NCBI GenBank assembly: GCA_023415515.1
Contig: JAEZKH010000209.1
Coordinates: 1-23,254, forward strand
Direction of reading: 5' to 3'
Origin: Actinomycetes bacterium
Lineage (GTDB): Bacteria > Actinomycetota > Actinomycetes > Mycobacteriales > Mycobacteriaceae
Length of the DNA stretch: 23,254 nt
This document shows, piece by piece, positions 22,850 through 23,254 of this stretch. Below the pieces are notes generated by a model, which was not told where the DNA came from, did not search any database, and saw nothing but the letters and a program-made list of their open reading frames with translations. The position numbers and the translations under genes are program-made. Each line of letters begins with the position of its first letter. The first letter of the stretch is position 1.

Positions 22850-23254
22850 TTGATCACCACGAGATTCACCGAGGCGTTCGGAATAGAGCACCCCATCGTG
22901 CAGGGCGGTATGCAGTGGGTGGGTCGCGCTGAGTTGGCCGCCGCGGTGTCGGAGGCCGGCGGCCTCGGGCTGATCACCGCGTTGACCCAGCCGACCCCGG
23001 CCGACCTCGCCAACGAGATCGCGCGTGCACGCGACCTGACCGACAAGCCGTTCGGGGTGAACCTGACGATCCTGCCGACGATCGACCCGCCGCCGTATGA
23101 CGAGTACCGGCAGATGATCGTTGACGCGGGAATCAAGATCGTCGAGACGGCCGGCTCCAATCCGGCCCCGCATCTGCCGATGTTCCATGACAACGGGATC
23201 AAGGTGCTGCACAAGTGCACCTCGGTGCGGCATGCGGTCAAGGCGCAGAGCCTG
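22850..23254 (+). CDS. Nitronate monooxygenase-like flavin protein (NAD(P)H-dependent flavin oxidoreductase), 3' end outside window
   Basis: 135 codons are visible, open to the window end. The N terminus ITTRFTEAFGIEHPIVQGGMQWV, followed by LAAAVSEAGGLGLITAL and KPFGVNLTILPT, is the typical start of the 2-nitropropane dioxygenase/nitronate monooxygenase TIM barrel that binds FMN. Many family members are not nitronate oxidases; IpdC of mycobacterial steroid-ring degradation is a relative. The TTG at 22850-22852 has AAAGGA 8-9 nt upstream, and homologues usually begin only a few residues from here. It follows the crotonase by 14 bp and so probably belongs to the E1 operon. Confidence 0.88.
   Translation, partial: MITTRFTEAFGIEHPIVQGGMQWVGRAELAAAVSEAGGLGLITALTQPTPADLANEIARARDLTDKPFGVNLTILPTIDPPPYDEYRQMIVDAGIKIVETAGSNPAPHLPMFHDNGIKVLHKCTSVRHAVKAQSL

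Noticed and set aside
1..23254. CRISPR array, insertion sequence, prophage or tRNA gene
   Set aside because: No regularly spaced direct repeats, transposase or integrase motifs, terminal inverted repeats or cloverleaf sequence seen; the only repeats are the Gly-rich codons at the left edge.

Overview
The window looks like chromosomal DNA of a rapidly growing mycobacterium (Mycolicibacterium-type). Evidence seen: high GC, frequent GTG starts, a glycine-rich PGRS-like coding stretch at the left edge, a chromosomal rifampin ADP-ribosyltransferase (arr), a mycofactocin-type short-chain dehydrogenase (SDR), and many acyl-CoA enzymes, P450 and SDR genes. I see no tRNA, rRNA, CRISPR array, insertion sequence or phage gene. 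Both edges cut a gene.

Left part (1-4870). The 3' part of a Gly-rich secreted-type glycoside hydrolase family 5 protein (endoglycoceramidase-like) converges on, and overlaps, arr. Next come a mycofactocin-coupled SDR (minus) and a cytochrome P450 (plus), divergent around a short palindrome lying inside a promoter spacer. A small NTF2-like gene after the P450 appears broken at its 5' end.

Middle (4881-8591). A TetR regulator, an SDR and a DUF427-TesB thioesterase fusion are collinear on the minus strand. A further SDR is divergent from the TetR gene across a 204-bp control region.

Main block (8610-23254). Two divergent acyl-CoA gene arrays face away from one control region at 15067-15158. 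Leftward: MaoC-type hydratase, TetR, SDR, crotonase, acyl-CoA synthetase, NTF2-like protein, acyl-CoA dehydrogenase. Rightward: LLM flavin oxidoreductase, acyl-CoA synthetase, Ltp2-like thiolase-fold aldolase, DUF35 zinc-ribbon partner, NTF2-like protein, fused E1 alpha/beta 2-oxoacid dehydrogenase, stand-alone lipoyl domain, crotonase, and the start of a nitronate-monooxygenase-like flavoprotein. Genes are joined mostly by 4-nt stop/start overlaps.

Taken together (inference), the block reads as a catabolic pathway for a bulky or branched hydrophobic carboxylic acid: CoA activation, dehydrogenation, hydration, retro-aldol cleavage by the Ltp2/DUF35 pair as in steroid side-chain breakdown, then oxidation of a keto product through the E1/lipoyl module. 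The substrate is not determined by the sequence. An octamer ATTGAACA occurs in four intergenic control regions of the middle and main blocks (five copies), suggesting a local regulon, probably under one of the two TetR proteins.
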